Assembly: GCF_023130475.1 (NCBI RefSeq)
Contig: NZ_JAKHEX010000004.1
Location: 62,001 to 126,000, forward strand
Direction of reading: 5' to 3'
DNA: 64,000 nt
Origin: Aciditerrimonas ferrireducens
Lineage (GTDB): Bacteria; Actinomycetota; Acidimicrobiia; Acidimicrobiales; UBA8190
The notes below the pieces were generated by a model. That model did not search any database and had not been told where the DNA came from. It was given only the letters and a program-made list of their open reading frames with translations. Within the stretch, counting starts at the first letter, position 1. Each line of letters starts with the position of its first letter. Positions 16,888-24,405 of this stretch are shown here, in pieces. Made by a program: the position numbers and the translations under genes.

Positions 16888-17826
16888 ATGCCGCCCGTCG
16901 CCGAGTCGTCACCCTCCCCCGCCGCGAAGCGTCCCGAGCCCCTCGGGTCGGCGCGCCGCTCCCCGGCCGCGACCGCGAATCGCCGGTCGACCAGCTGGGG
17001 TCGGGACGCTGCCACGGTCCGACGGCAGGCGGCCGTCCGGGACCTGGTCATGGGTCTGGGGCGGCAAGACTTCGAGCGGCGGCACCCAGGAGCCCGCCTC
17101 GCCCCCGTCGTGGTCCTCATCACCGCCTACGAGGAAGCCGACAACATCGGCCCGGTCCTCGACGCAGTGCCCGCCGCCATCGGCGACCTGGCGGTCTCGA
17201 CCCTGGTGGTGGTCGACGGGGGGGACGACGGTACCGAGGACGTCGTGGCGGCCCACGGAGCCCTCTGCGCCCGCCTGCCGGTCAACATGGGCCAAGGGGT
17301 CGCTCTCCGCCTCGGCTACCGGCTCTGCGACGAGCTCGGGGCCCGCTACGTCGTGACCGTCGACGCCGACGGCCAGAACGACCCTCGGGAAGTTCCTGGG
17401 CTGCTGGCGCCGGTCCTTGCCGGGGAGGCCGACTTCGTGGTGGCCAGTCGCCGGCTCGGCCAGGACCGCACCGCCGACCGGTTCCGGCGGGCGGGCGTCG
17501 TGGTGTTCTCGGCGCTGCTCTCCTGGTTGACCGGCCAGCGCCTCACCGACACGTCGAACGGGTTCCGGGCCCTGCGGATCGAGGTGTTGCGGGCCGTTCG
17601 CCTCGAGCAGGACCAGTACCAGACGGCCGAGCTGCTCTTGTCGGCGGCAGCCTGCGGCTTCCGCCTGGCCGAGCGCCCGACGGTCTGGCATCCCCGGGCG
17701 TCGGGCCACTCGAAGAAGGGCGGGAACCTCTGGTTCGGCTTCCGCTACGCCAGCGTCATCGCCCGGACCGCCTGGCGGGAACGCCGCCGCCTGCCCGGCC
17801 TGGGTGGCCGTCCCGCGCTGCCCTGA
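16888..17826 (+). CDS. Family 2 glycosyltransferase
   Basis: Encodes 312 residues. A basic, Pro/Ala-rich N-terminus of about 65 residues precedes a GT-A domain: VVLITAYEEADNIGPVLDAV, VVVDGGDDGTED and the DxD-like TVDADGQNDP, then DTSNGFRALR and a positively charged end (SGHSKKGGN). The sequence resembles dolichyl-phosphate-mannose or undecaprenyl-phosphate sugar synthases, but there are no C-terminal membrane helices. The sugar donor and acceptor are unknown. It begins 41 nt after ispH and may be co-transcribed. Confidence 0.85.
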   Translation: MPPVAESSPSPAAKRPEPLGSARRSPAATANRRSTSWGRDAATVRRQAAVRDLVMGLGRQDFERRHPGARLAPVVVLITAYEEADNIGPVLDAVPAAIGDLAVSTLVVVDGGDDGTEDVVAAHGALCARLPVNMGQGVALRLGYRLCDELGARYVVTVDADGQNDPREVPGLLAPVLAGEADFVVASRRLGQDRTADRFRRAGVVVFSALLSWLTGQRLTDTSNGFRALRIEVLRAVRLEQDQYQTAELLLSAAACGFRLAERPTVWHPRASGHSKKGGNLWFGFRYASVIARTAWRERRRLPGLGGRPALP

Positions 17827-17911
17827 GCTCGCCGCGTCCGGTCGACGGGGACGGTTCGGTGTGGGCCGAGCGTTCGTGGTCGACCGACGCGGGCCCCGGT
17901 CGTTCCCCTGC

Positions 17912-17954
17912 CGGCGTTGTGGAGTTTGTGTGACATGTTGTGAAACGTGGCGCC
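17912..17954. repeat. 43-bp intergenic element, copy 1
   Basis: The sequence starts CGGCGTTGTGGAGTTTGTGT and ends GGCGCC. It matches 46556-46598 at 38 of 43 positions, and all five differences are A/T exchanges. TTGTG occurs three times within it (17917, 17926, 17938). It lies in the 230-bp gap between the convergent glycosyltransferase and cmk genes. Function unknown. Confidence 0.7.
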
Positions 17955-18056
17955 ACCCTCCCCGACTGTCCCCTCCCAGCACCTCTTTCCGCAGCGAATC
18001 CGCCACGCAAACGGGCCTTCGGGCCAGCGGACTGGTCGAGCGAGGATCGCCTCGCT

Positions 18057-19544
18057 CTAGGAGGCGCTGGTCGGTGGGTCGTCCCCGGCGAGCCGGCGGG
18101 CCTCGTCGAGACAGGCCTGGAGGGCCGCGGCGAGGGCCTCGTTGAGGGCATGGACCTGGTGGCGAGCCACCCGGCCCCGCTCCGAGCGCGGCGGCGGGGC
18201 GAGGGGTTCGCCGACGACGAGGTGGACGGGGACCAGGCGGGGCAGCCAGCGGCCCTTGGGGAGGACCCGGTGGGTCCCGCCGACGCCGACGGGGACGACG
18301 GGCACCTGGCTGCGGGCGGCGAGGAACGCCACGCCCTCCTCGAGGCGTGCCAGCTGGGGCCCTTCGATACGGCGCCCTTCGGGGAAGACGACGAGGACGT
18401 CGCCGCGGGCCAGGACGGTCTCGGCCCGGCTCATGGCTTGACGGTCGACGCCCTCGCGGTCCACCGGGAAGCCACCGAGGACCCCGATCAGCGCCCCGAG
18501 GAGCCGGCTGCGCCAGAGCTCGGCCTTGGCCATGTAGTGGAGGGTTCGAGGGGTCAACTCGGCCACGACGAAGAAGTCGACGAAGCTGCGATGGGCGGGG
18601 GCGATGATGTAGGGCCCACTGGTCGGGAGGCGTTCAGGGTGGTGGACGGTGACCCGCCAGGCGGTCCGGTTGATGGCCCGGACGAGGCGCCGGACCGCCC
18701 GATAGCTGCGGGGGCCGAGGCCGATCTCGGGCGGCCAGGGGCCGCGGGGGTCGCTGCGGGCGCGCCAGTCGGCGAGGCGCCGGGCCGCTCGGGCCCCGAT
18801 CCCCGGTAGGGGCTGGGACGCGACGGGTGACTGGGGTGCGGAGGGGGTGGCACGGCGGGGCCCGAGGCGAGCGAGGAGCTCGTCGACGATGGCGTCGGGG
18901 GACTGACCGGCGGTGTCGAGGAGGACGGCGTCGGCGGCGAGGTCCTCGGGCCTGGGGAGGGGCGAGGCGGCCCGCCCGGCGTCGAGGCGGTCCCGGGCCT
19001 CGAGGGCCGCGGTCTCGGCCGCCGGGTCGGCGGCCTGACCGGCGCGCTGGGCGGCTCGACGGCGACCCCGTTCGGCCGGCGGGGCGGTCAGGTAGACCTT
19101 GAGGTCGGCGCCGGGGGCCACGACGGTGCCGATGTCCCGACCCTCGACGACTGCCCGGGGGTGGTCCTGGATCCAGCGCTGCTGGGCGTCGACGAGGACG
19201 GCCCGGACGGCGGGGTGGGCGGCGACGTGGGAGACGGCGCGGTCGACCTCGGGGGAGCGGATGGCGGCGGCGACGTCCTGGCCGTCGAGGAGGACGCGGT
19301 CGTCGGCCACGTCGAGGACGAGCCGGCGGGCCAGGGCGGCGAGGGCCGGCTCGTCGTCGAGGGGGACGCCGCGGCGGAGGGCGGCGAGGGTGACGGCCCG
19401 GTACATGGCGCCGGTGTCGAGCCGGGCGGCGCCGAGGCGGGCGGCGAGGAGCGCCGCGACGGTGGACTTGCCGGCGCCCGAGGGCCCGTCGATGGCGACG
19501 ACGAGACGGTCGGGGGCCGGTCGGGGCGTGGCTGGCTGGGTCAC
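18057..19544 (-). CDS. cmk: Cytidylate kinase fused to a PlsC-type acyltransferase
   Basis: Encodes 495 residues. Residues 12-230 are CMP kinase: P-loop DGPSGAGKSTVAALLA, LDTGAMYRA and the DIGTVV region, which phosphorylates CMP/dCMP. After a short linker, residues about 265-480 are a 1-acyl-glycerol-3-phosphate acyltransferase domain with the H-x4-D motif in APAHRSFVDFF, GGFPVDRE, VFPEGRR and VVPVGVGG. The fusion couples a nucleotide kinase to a phospholipid acyltransferase, a combination known from some other bacteria. The GTG start has GGGGAG upstream. It follows tyrA by 10 nt, so it ends the scpA-to-cmk operon. Confidence 0.93.
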   Translation of the reverse strand: MTQPATPRPAPDRLVVAIDGPSGAGKSTVAALLAARLGAARLDTGAMYRAVTLAALRRGVPLDDEPALAALARRLVLDVADDRVLLDGQDVAAAIRSPEVDRAVSHVAAHPAVRAVLVDAQQRWIQDHPRAVVEGRDIGTVVAPGADLKVYLTAPPAERGRRRAAQRAGQAADPAAETAALEARDRLDAGRAASPLPRPEDLAADAVLLDTAGQSPDAIVDELLARLGPRRATPSAPQSPVASQPLPGIGARAARRLADWRARSDPRGPWPPEIGLGPRSYRAVRRLVRAINRTAWRVTVHHPERLPTSGPYIIAPAHRSFVDFFVVAELTPRTLHYMAKAELWRSRLLGALIGVLGGFPVDREGVDRQAMSRAETVLARGDVLVVFPEGRRIEGPQLARLEEGVAFLAARSQVPVVPVGVGGTHRVLPKGRWLPRLVPVHLVVGEPLAPPPRSERGRVARHQVHALNEALAAALQACLDEARRLAGDDPPTSAS

Positions 19545-19554
19545 GACTCCCCTT

Positions 19555-20682
19555 TCAGGCCAGCTCCTGCCAGGAGGGCCGGTAGCCGGCGCGCCGGAGG
19601 GCTTCGAGGAGGCCCCCGACCCCCTGGGCGTCGACGACGAGGACGAGGACCCCTCGACTGCCCTCGGCAGAGTGGGCGATCTCGACGTCCCAGACGTTGA
19701 GCCCGAGGGAGCCGGCGAGGGTGGTGATCTCGGCGAGGACTCCGGGCCGGTCGGGGACGGGGACGCGGACCTCGGCGAGGGTGCGGGGCGCTTGGCCCCG
19801 AACCGGGAGGGCGCGGCGAGCCGAGGCGGCCCGCTGGAGGGCCTCGAGGAGCGCGGCGCGGTCCCCCGCGGCCACCTGGTCCCGCAACCGGTGGAGGGCG
19901 TCGAGGAGCAGGTCGAGGGTGTCGACGATGGCGGCCCGATTGGCGAGGCAGACGTCGGGCCAGATGGTGGGTTCGCCCGCCGCGACGCGGGTCATGTCCC
20001 GGAAGCCGCCGGCGGCGAGACGGAGGAGGGCCGCCTGCTCCTCGGCGCGGGTGGCTGCCAGGTTCATGAGGGTGGCGGCGGTGAGGTGGGGGACGTGGGA
20101 GATGACGGCGACGAGGGCGTCGTGGCGGGCCGGTTCGAGGGCGACGACCTCGGCGCCGAGGGAGGTGACGACGGCGCGGACCCGGGCGAAGGCCTCGGGG
20201 TCGGTCCGGGCGGTGGGGGTGAGCACCCAGGTGGCCCCTTCGAAGAGGGTCGGGTCGGCCCCGGCCACCCCGAGCTGCTCGGAGCCGGCCATGGGGTGGC
20301 CGCCGACGAAGCGGGGGTCGTCGACGGCGTGGGCGACCCCGGCCTTGACGCTGGCGACGTCGGTGACGACGAGGTCGGGGTTCGGTCGGGTGGCGAGGAC
20401 CTGTCGGACGACGGCCGTGGTCGCCCCGAGGGGGGTGGCGACGACGACGAGGTCGGCCTCGGGGTCTTCGCCGACCTGGTCGACCGCGCCGGCGGCGAGG
20501 GCGGCGGCGGCGACGCCGGGGTCCTGGTCCCGGCCGCTGACCCGCCAGCCCCGGGCCCGGAGGGCGAGGCCGACCGAGGCGCCGATGAGGCCGGTGCCGA
20601 TGACCTCGGCTCGACCGGCCCCGGCCCGTCGACGGCGGCGCCCGGTGGCTCGCGGGGCGGCAGCGACCGGGGCGGTGCTCAC
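19555..20682 (-). CDS. tyrA: Prephenate dehydrogenase with C-terminal ACT domain
   Basis: Encodes 375 residues. The Rossmann motif VIGTGLIGASVGLALRARGW is followed by VVATPLGATTAVV, VTDVASVKAGV, VGGHPMAGSE and the helical dimerisation domain (ISHVPHLTAATLMNLA). Residues about 300-375 form an ACT domain (VPVPDRPGVLAEITTLAG), probably for feedback by tyrosine. It oxidises prephenate to 4-hydroxyphenylpyruvate. A basic stretch of about 20 residues precedes the Rossmann fold. The GTG overlaps the chorismate mutase stop as GTGA, so the two successive pathway enzymes are translationally coupled. Confidence 0.93.
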   Translation of the reverse strand: MSTAPVAAAPRATGRRRRRAGAGRAEVIGTGLIGASVGLALRARGWRVSGRDQDPGVAAAALAAGAVDQVGEDPEADLVVVATPLGATTAVVRQVLATRPNPDLVVTDVASVKAGVAHAVDDPRFVGGHPMAGSEQLGVAGADPTLFEGATWVLTPTARTDPEAFARVRAVVTSLGAEVVALEPARHDALVAVISHVPHLTAATLMNLAATRAEEQAALLRLAAGGFRDMTRVAAGEPTIWPDVCLANRAAIVDTLDLLLDALHRLRDQVAAGDRAALLEALQRAASARRALPVRGQAPRTLAEVRVPVPDRPGVLAEITTLAGSLGLNVWDVEIAHSAEGSRGVLVLVVDAQGVGGLLEALRRAGYRPSWQELA

Positions 20683-21047
20683 GCCGGCAGGTCGTCCCGC
20701 AGGTGTCGGGCCCCCTCGAGGTAGACGTGGTGGAGCTCGGCCCGGGAGCGGTCGGTGTAGCAGTGGACCATGACCCGCAGGCACATGGGGGTGGCGTCCT
20801 TCACCGAGAGCTCCCGGGCGCAGATGAGGGGGACGTCGCCGAGGCCCATGGCCCGGGCGGCGGCCGCCGGGAACATGGAGACGACGTCCTCGGTGGCGGT
20901 GAAGAGGATGCTGATGAGGTCCTCCTTGGTGAGCCCGTTGCGCTCGAGGAGGGTGCGGAGGAGGGTCTGGACCCGCTCGGTGATCTGCTCCGGGGTGTCC
21001 TCGTCGACGGTGGTGGCGCCTCGGAGGGCTCGGACGGCGGTCGGCAC
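20679..21047 (-). CDS. aroH: Monofunctional chorismate mutase, AroH class
   Basis: Encodes 122 residues, typical of the trimeric AroH class. Diagnostic blocks: VRALRGATTVDEDTPEQI near the start, LTKEDLISILFTATEDV, FPAAAARAMGL and CLRVMVHCYT. It converts chorismate to prephenate, the substrate of the tyrA product encoded immediately downstream. The GTG start has no Shine-Dalgarno site; TAGCAT on the minus strand ends 8 nt before it, so a leaderless mRNA starting here is plausible, in addition to read-through from rluB (stop 11 nt upstream). Confidence 0.93.
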   Translation of the reverse strand: MPTAVRALRGATTVDEDTPEQITERVQTLLRTLLERNGLTKEDLISILFTATEDVVSMFPAAAARAMGLGDVPLICARELSVKDATPMCLRVMVHCYTDRSRAELHHVYLEGARHLRDDLPA

Positions 21048-21055
21048 GGCCAGGG

Positions 21056-21061
21056 ATGCTA
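21056..21061 (-). promoter_or_regulatory. -10 box of a possible leaderless aroH transcript
   Basis: TAGCAT on the minus strand is separated by 8 nt from the GTG start of aroH at 21047. It overlaps the end of rluB, so it would be an internal promoter of the operon. Confidence 0.4.
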
Positions 21062-21841
21062 GCGGCGGCTCGGGCGGCCGGCCGCCTCGGCGAGGGCCCG
21101 GACCTCGGCGGGTTCGAGGCGGCGCCACTGGCCGGGGGCGAGGCGGGGGTCCCGAAGCGGGCCGATGCGGACCCGGACGAGGCGGACGACGGGATGCCCG
21201 ACGGCCGCGCACATGCGGCGGACGAGGCGGTTGCGGCCCTCGTGGACGACGATGCGCAGGGTGTCGGGGGCGACGAGGCCGACCTTGGCCGGGGCGGTCG
21301 GCCCGTCCTCGAGGAGGACCCCTCGGCGGAGCCGGGCGATGGCGCCCGGGCCGGGGCGGCCCTCGACCCGGACGAGGTACTCCTTCTCGACGCCGTGGGA
21401 CGGGTGGGTGAGGAGCTGGGCGAGCTCGCCGTCGTTGGTGAGGACGAGGAGCCCCTCGGAGGCGACGTCGAGCCGGCCGACGGTGAAGACCCGGGGTTCG
21501 GGGGGGACGAGGTCGAGGGCCCGGGTGCGCCCGGCGGGGTCCTTGGTGCTGCAGACGACCCCGGCGGGCTTGTGGAGCAGGTAGTGGACCAGCCCGGGGG
21601 CGACCGCCACCGGCACCCCGTCGAGGGCAAGGCGGTCCCGGGTCGGGTCGACGCGCTCGCCGGGCCGGGCCGGGCGGCCGTTCACGGTCACCCGGCCGGC
21701 GGCCACCGCCTCGTCGCAGGCCCGGCGGCTGCCGAGGCCGGCCCGGGCGAGGACCTTCTGGAGGCGCTCGCCCCGGCCGGCGTCGTCGGACGCGGGCTGG
21801 GCGGGGGGCGGCGCGGCTCGACGGGCGGGTGCCCGGATCAC
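21059..21841 (-). CDS. rluB: Pseudouridine synthase, RluB/RsuA family
   Basis: Encodes 260 residues. An N-terminal S4 RNA-binding domain (LQKVLARAGLGSRRACDEAV) is followed by the catalytic domain with VGRLDVASEGLLVLTNDG, where the Asp of GRLD is the nucleophile, and RQ-like motif HEGRNRLVRRMC. It probably modifies a uridine of 23S rRNA, as RluB does at 2605 in E. coli. The ATG overlaps the scpB stop as ATGA, the standard scpA-scpB-rluB order. Confidence 0.93.
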   Translation of the reverse strand: MIRAPARRAAPPPAQPASDDAGRGERLQKVLARAGLGSRRACDEAVAAGRVTVNGRPARPGERVDPTRDRLALDGVPVAVAPGLVHYLLHKPAGVVCSTKDPAGRTRALDLVPPEPRVFTVGRLDVASEGLLVLTNDGELAQLLTHPSHGVEKEYLVRVEGRPGPGAIARLRRGVLLEDGPTAPAKVGLVAPDTLRIVVHEGRNRLVRRMCAAVGHPVVRLVRVRIGPLRDPRLAPGQWRRLEPAEVRALAEAAGRPSRR

Positions 21842-22497
21842 GGGTCCTCGTCGAGGGATGGGTCGGCCGCGGGCCGAAGGTCGTCGGTCGGGACGCCCCG
21901 GACCCTGGCTTCGAGGAGCTCGACGACCTCGAGGTCCGGCACGAGCTCCTCGACCGGGGGGAGCTGGTCGAGGGAGGCGAGGCCGAGCTGCTCGAGGAAG
22001 AGGGGCGTGGTGCCGTAGAGGGTCGGCTGGCCGGGCCCCGGCGCGTGGCCGACCTCGGCGACGAGGCCCCGCTGGACGAGGAGCCGCATGACGCCGTCGA
22101 CGTTGACCCCCCGGACGGCGGCCACCTGGGCACGGGAGACCGGCTGCTTGTAGGCCACGACGGCGAGGGTCTCGAGGGCAGCTGCGGAGAGGCGGGCCGA
22201 GAGGCCTTGGCGGGCGAAGCGCTCGACGAAGGGAGCCATCTCGGGGTGGGTCTGGAGGCGGTACCCGCCGGCCACCTCGGCCAGGACGAAGCCGCGGCCT
22301 TCGGCCCGGTAGCGGGCGGCGAGCGCCTGGCAGGTCCTGGTCACCTCCTCGGCGGGCTCCTCGAGGAGCTCGGCCAGGAGGCTGACGGGAACCGGCTCGA
22401 CGGCGGCGAGCAGGACGGCTTCGACGGCCCGCTCGGTCGGTGCGAGGGTCCTGGGCGGGTCGGGCTGCCAGGGTGCGGGCTGGGTCTTGTCGGTCAC
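21838..22497 (-). CDS. scpB: Segregation and condensation protein B
   Basis: Encodes 219 residues from a GTG that overlaps the scpA stop (GTGA). Two winged-helix domains are visible, the second with LSAAALETLAVVAYKQPVSR and VRGVNVDGVMRLLVQRGLV, then GQPTLYGTTPLFLEQLGL, all diagnostic of ScpB. It forms the SMC-ScpAB condensin with the scpA product. The C-terminus is acidic and variable. Confidence 0.94.
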   Translation of the reverse strand: MTDKTQPAPWQPDPPRTLAPTERAVEAVLLAAVEPVPVSLLAELLEEPAEEVTRTCQALAARYRAEGRGFVLAEVAGGYRLQTHPEMAPFVERFARQGLSARLSAAALETLAVVAYKQPVSRAQVAAVRGVNVDGVMRLLVQRGLVAEVGHAPGPGQPTLYGTTPLFLEQLGLASLDQLPPVEELVPDLEVVELLEARVRGVPTDDLRPAADPSLDEDP

Positions 22498-23288
22498 CCT
22501 TCGTACTCCTCCACCTCGACGAGCTCCTCGGCCAGCGCGCCGGTCTCCTCGGTGCCCGGGGGGGCGAGCCAGCGGACCTCGAGGTCGCCGAAGGTCTCGC
22601 CCTGGTCGAGGTCGACCCATCCTCGCTTGCAGAGCTCGAGCAGGCCGAGGAAGCGGACGATGACCTGCATGGTGGTGCGGCAGTGCCGGGTGAGGTCCCG
22701 GAAGGTGGCCCGGCCGAGGTTCGGGAGGGCGGCCACGAGCTCGGTGACCGCCTCGGCGACGGTGACCGGCTCGACGGTGACGTGGGAGAGGTCGAGGACC
22801 GGGGGGCCGGGCCGGGGCTGGAGGGCCCGGCGGTAGGCGGCGGCGAGGTCCTCGGGGGTGACCCCGGTGAGGAGGTCGGGGGCGAGCTGGTCGAAGGGCG
22901 GCTCGAGGCCGGCTCGACGGGGCACCGAGCGGGCCGCGTCGTCCATGAGGCGGGCCAGTTCGGCGGCGGCCGCCGAGTAGGCCTGGAGCTCGACGAGCCG
23001 GGCCACGAGGCGGTCCCGGGCCTCGAGGTCGGCGAGGTCCTCCTCGACCTCGGCGTCGGTGGGTGCCGGGAGGAGGAGGCGGGACTTGAGCTCGAGGAGG
23101 ACGGCCAGGGCCAGGAGGAACTCGCTGGTGTCCTCGAGGCTGGGTGGCGCCTCGAGGAGACGGGCGACGAAGACCTCGACGACCTCGGCGAGGGGCACGT
23201 CGAGCAGGTCGACCTTGCGTTCGCCGACGAGGGCCAGGAGGTCGCCGACCGGCCCCTGGTAGACCGGGGTCGCCACGAGCACGGCCAC
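22494..23288 (-). CDS. scpA: Segregation and condensation protein A (kleisin)
   Basis: Encodes 264 residues. The N-terminal kleisin helix bundle reads FxGPVGDLLALVGERKVDLLD in this family; here it is preceded by VYQ. EFLLALAVLLELKSRLLLP is the usual second block, and the C-terminal winged helix (FLGLLELCKRGWVDLDQ, EVRWL) binds SMC heads. The GTG at 23288 was chosen because TATCGT lies 6 nt upstream, fitting a leaderless mRNA. The longer open frame upstream runs into the divergent trpS promoter. It is first in the scpA-scpB-rluB-aroH-tyrA-cmk cluster. Confidence 0.93.
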   Translation of the reverse strand: MAVLVATPVYQGPVGDLLALVGERKVDLLDVPLAEVVEVFVARLLEAPPSLEDTSEFLLALAVLLELKSRLLLPAPTDAEVEEDLADLEARDRLVARLVELQAYSAAAAELARLMDDAARSVPRRAGLEPPFDQLAPDLLTGVTPEDLAAAYRRALQPRPGPPVLDLSHVTVEPVTVAEAVTELVAALPNLGRATFRDLTRHCRTTMQVIVRFLGLLELCKRGWVDLDQGETFGDLEVRWLAPPGTEETGALAEELVEVEEYEG

Positions 23289-23294
23289 GGGCCG

Positions 23295-23300
23295 ACGATA
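23295..23300 (-). promoter_or_regulatory. -10 box of a probable leaderless scpA transcript
   Basis: TATCGT on the minus strand is followed by 6 nt and the GTG at 23288. It drives the six-gene cluster and is back to back with the trpS promoter 64 bp away. Confidence 0.55.
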
Positions 23301-23363
23301 GCGGAGCGGGCTCGGCGAACCGTGGACCGGGCGGGACCGGGCGGGGCCGGGCCGAGGGTCTCC

Positions 23364-23369
23364 TACGAT
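23364..23369 (+). promoter_or_regulatory. -10 box of a probable leaderless trpS transcript
   Basis: TACGAT is followed by exactly 7 nt and then the GTG start at 23377. An in-frame ATG at 23368 overlaps the box itself and is therefore not a likely start. Confidence 0.6.
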
Positions 23370-23376
23370 GGCGGCC

Positions 23377-24387
23377 GTGACCCGGGTCCTCTCAGGCGTG
23401 CAGCCCAGCGGCGAGATGCACCTCGGCAACTACCTGGGGGCGTTCCGCTCGTGGGTGGCGGAACAGGACCAGGCCGACGCGTTCTACTGCGTGGTGGACC
23501 TCCACGCCCTGACCGTGCCCCAGGACCCCGAGGCCCTGCGCCGCCGGACGCTGGAAGCCGTGGCCTGCCTGCTGGCGGTGGGCCTGGACCCGGCCCGCTG
23601 CACCCTGTTCCTGCAGAGCCAGGTCCCCGAGCACCCCCGGTTGGCCTGGCTGCTGGAGTGCCAGGCGGCCTTCGGGGAGCTGCGGCGGATGACCCAGTTC
23701 AAGGACAAGGTGGGGCGCCACGGCGGCGAGGGCGCCGAGGCCGGGGTGTCGGTCGGGCTGTTCACCTACCCGGTGCTGATGGCCGCCGACATCCTGCTCT
23801 ACCAGGCGGACCGGGTGCCGGTGGGGGACGACCAGCGCCAGCACCTGGAGCTGGCGCGGGACCTGGCCGAGCGGTTCAACCACCGGTTCGGGCCGACCTT
23901 CACGGTGCCCGAGGCCGCGGTGCCGCCGGTGGGGGCCCGGGTGATGGACCTGCAGGAGCCGACCCGGAAGATGTCGAAGTCGGCGGCTTCCCCGCAGGGC
24001 ACCGTGCTGGTCGTGGACCCGCCCGAGGTCCTGCGCCGGAAGGTGCGGCGGGCGGTCACGGACTCCGACGGGGAGGTGCGCTACGACCCGGCCAGGAAGC
24101 CGGGGGTCTCGAACCTCCTGGAGCTGCTGGCGGCCAGCGCCGGCGGGGACCCGACCACGTTGGCGGGGCAGTTCTCGAGCTACGGGGCACTGAAGGAGGC
24201 GGTGGCCGACGCGCTGGTGGCCCTGCTCGAGCCGATCCGGGACCGGTACGCCACCGTCCTGGCCGACCCTGGGGAGCTGGAGCGGGTCCTGGCCAAGGGC
24301 GCCGCCCAGGCCCGGGAGGTGGCGTGCGCCACCTACGACCTGGCAGCCGAGCGGGTCGGCCTCCTCCCCCCGTCCTCGGTCGGCTGA
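23377..24387 (+). CDS. trpS: Tryptophanyl-tRNA synthetase
   Basis: Encodes 336 residues, the normal bacterial size. The class I signature HIGH appears as MHLGNYLGA after SGVQPSGE, and KMSKS is exact in TRKMSKSAASPQG. Other family blocks are VVDLHALT, YPVLMAADILLY and GDDQRQHLELARDL. It charges tRNA-Trp with tryptophan. The start is set at GTG (TRVLSGVQPSG), 7 nt after TACGAT, with no ribosome site. It converges with the site-2 protease gene. Confidence 0.96.
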   Translation: MTRVLSGVQPSGEMHLGNYLGAFRSWVAEQDQADAFYCVVDLHALTVPQDPEALRRRTLEAVACLLAVGLDPARCTLFLQSQVPEHPRLAWLLECQAAFGELRRMTQFKDKVGRHGGEGAEAGVSVGLFTYPVLMAADILLYQADRVPVGDDQRQHLELARDLAERFNHRFGPTFTVPEAAVPPVGARVMDLQEPTRKMSKSAASPQGTVLVVDPPEVLRRKVRRAVTDSDGEVRYDPARKPGVSNLLELLAASAGGDPTTLAGQFSSYGALKEAVADALVALLEPIRDRYATVLADPGELERVLAKGAAQAREVACATYDLAAERVGLLPPSSVG

Positions 24388-24405
24388 GGGGGCCGGCGGC
24401 TCAGC
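24383..24405. terminator. Candidate bidirectional terminator stem
   Basis: GCTGAG (24383-24388) and CTCAGC (24400-24405) form a perfect 6-bp stem around a GC-rich 11-nt loop, in the 18-bp gap between the convergent trpS and site-2 protease genes. There is no U-run, so this is a weak candidate. Confidence 0.3.

Noticed and set aside
17745-17936. Small minus-strand peptides starting SHKLHNA and THKLHNA inside the two repeat copies
   Set aside because: Similarity ends with the DNA repeat, the frames continue over annotated genes, and no ribosome sites are present. They reflect the repeat and are not a gene pair.
17912-17954. The TTGTGGA motif of the 43-bp element as a DnaA box
   Set aside because: Only part of the consensus is present, there is no cluster of boxes, and no dnaA, dnaN or parAB genes are nearby.
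18011-18026. GGCC-TTCG-GGCC hairpin as a terminator after the glycosyltransferase gene
   Set aside because: The stem is only four base pairs, there is no U-run and it lies nearly 190 bp after the stop codon.
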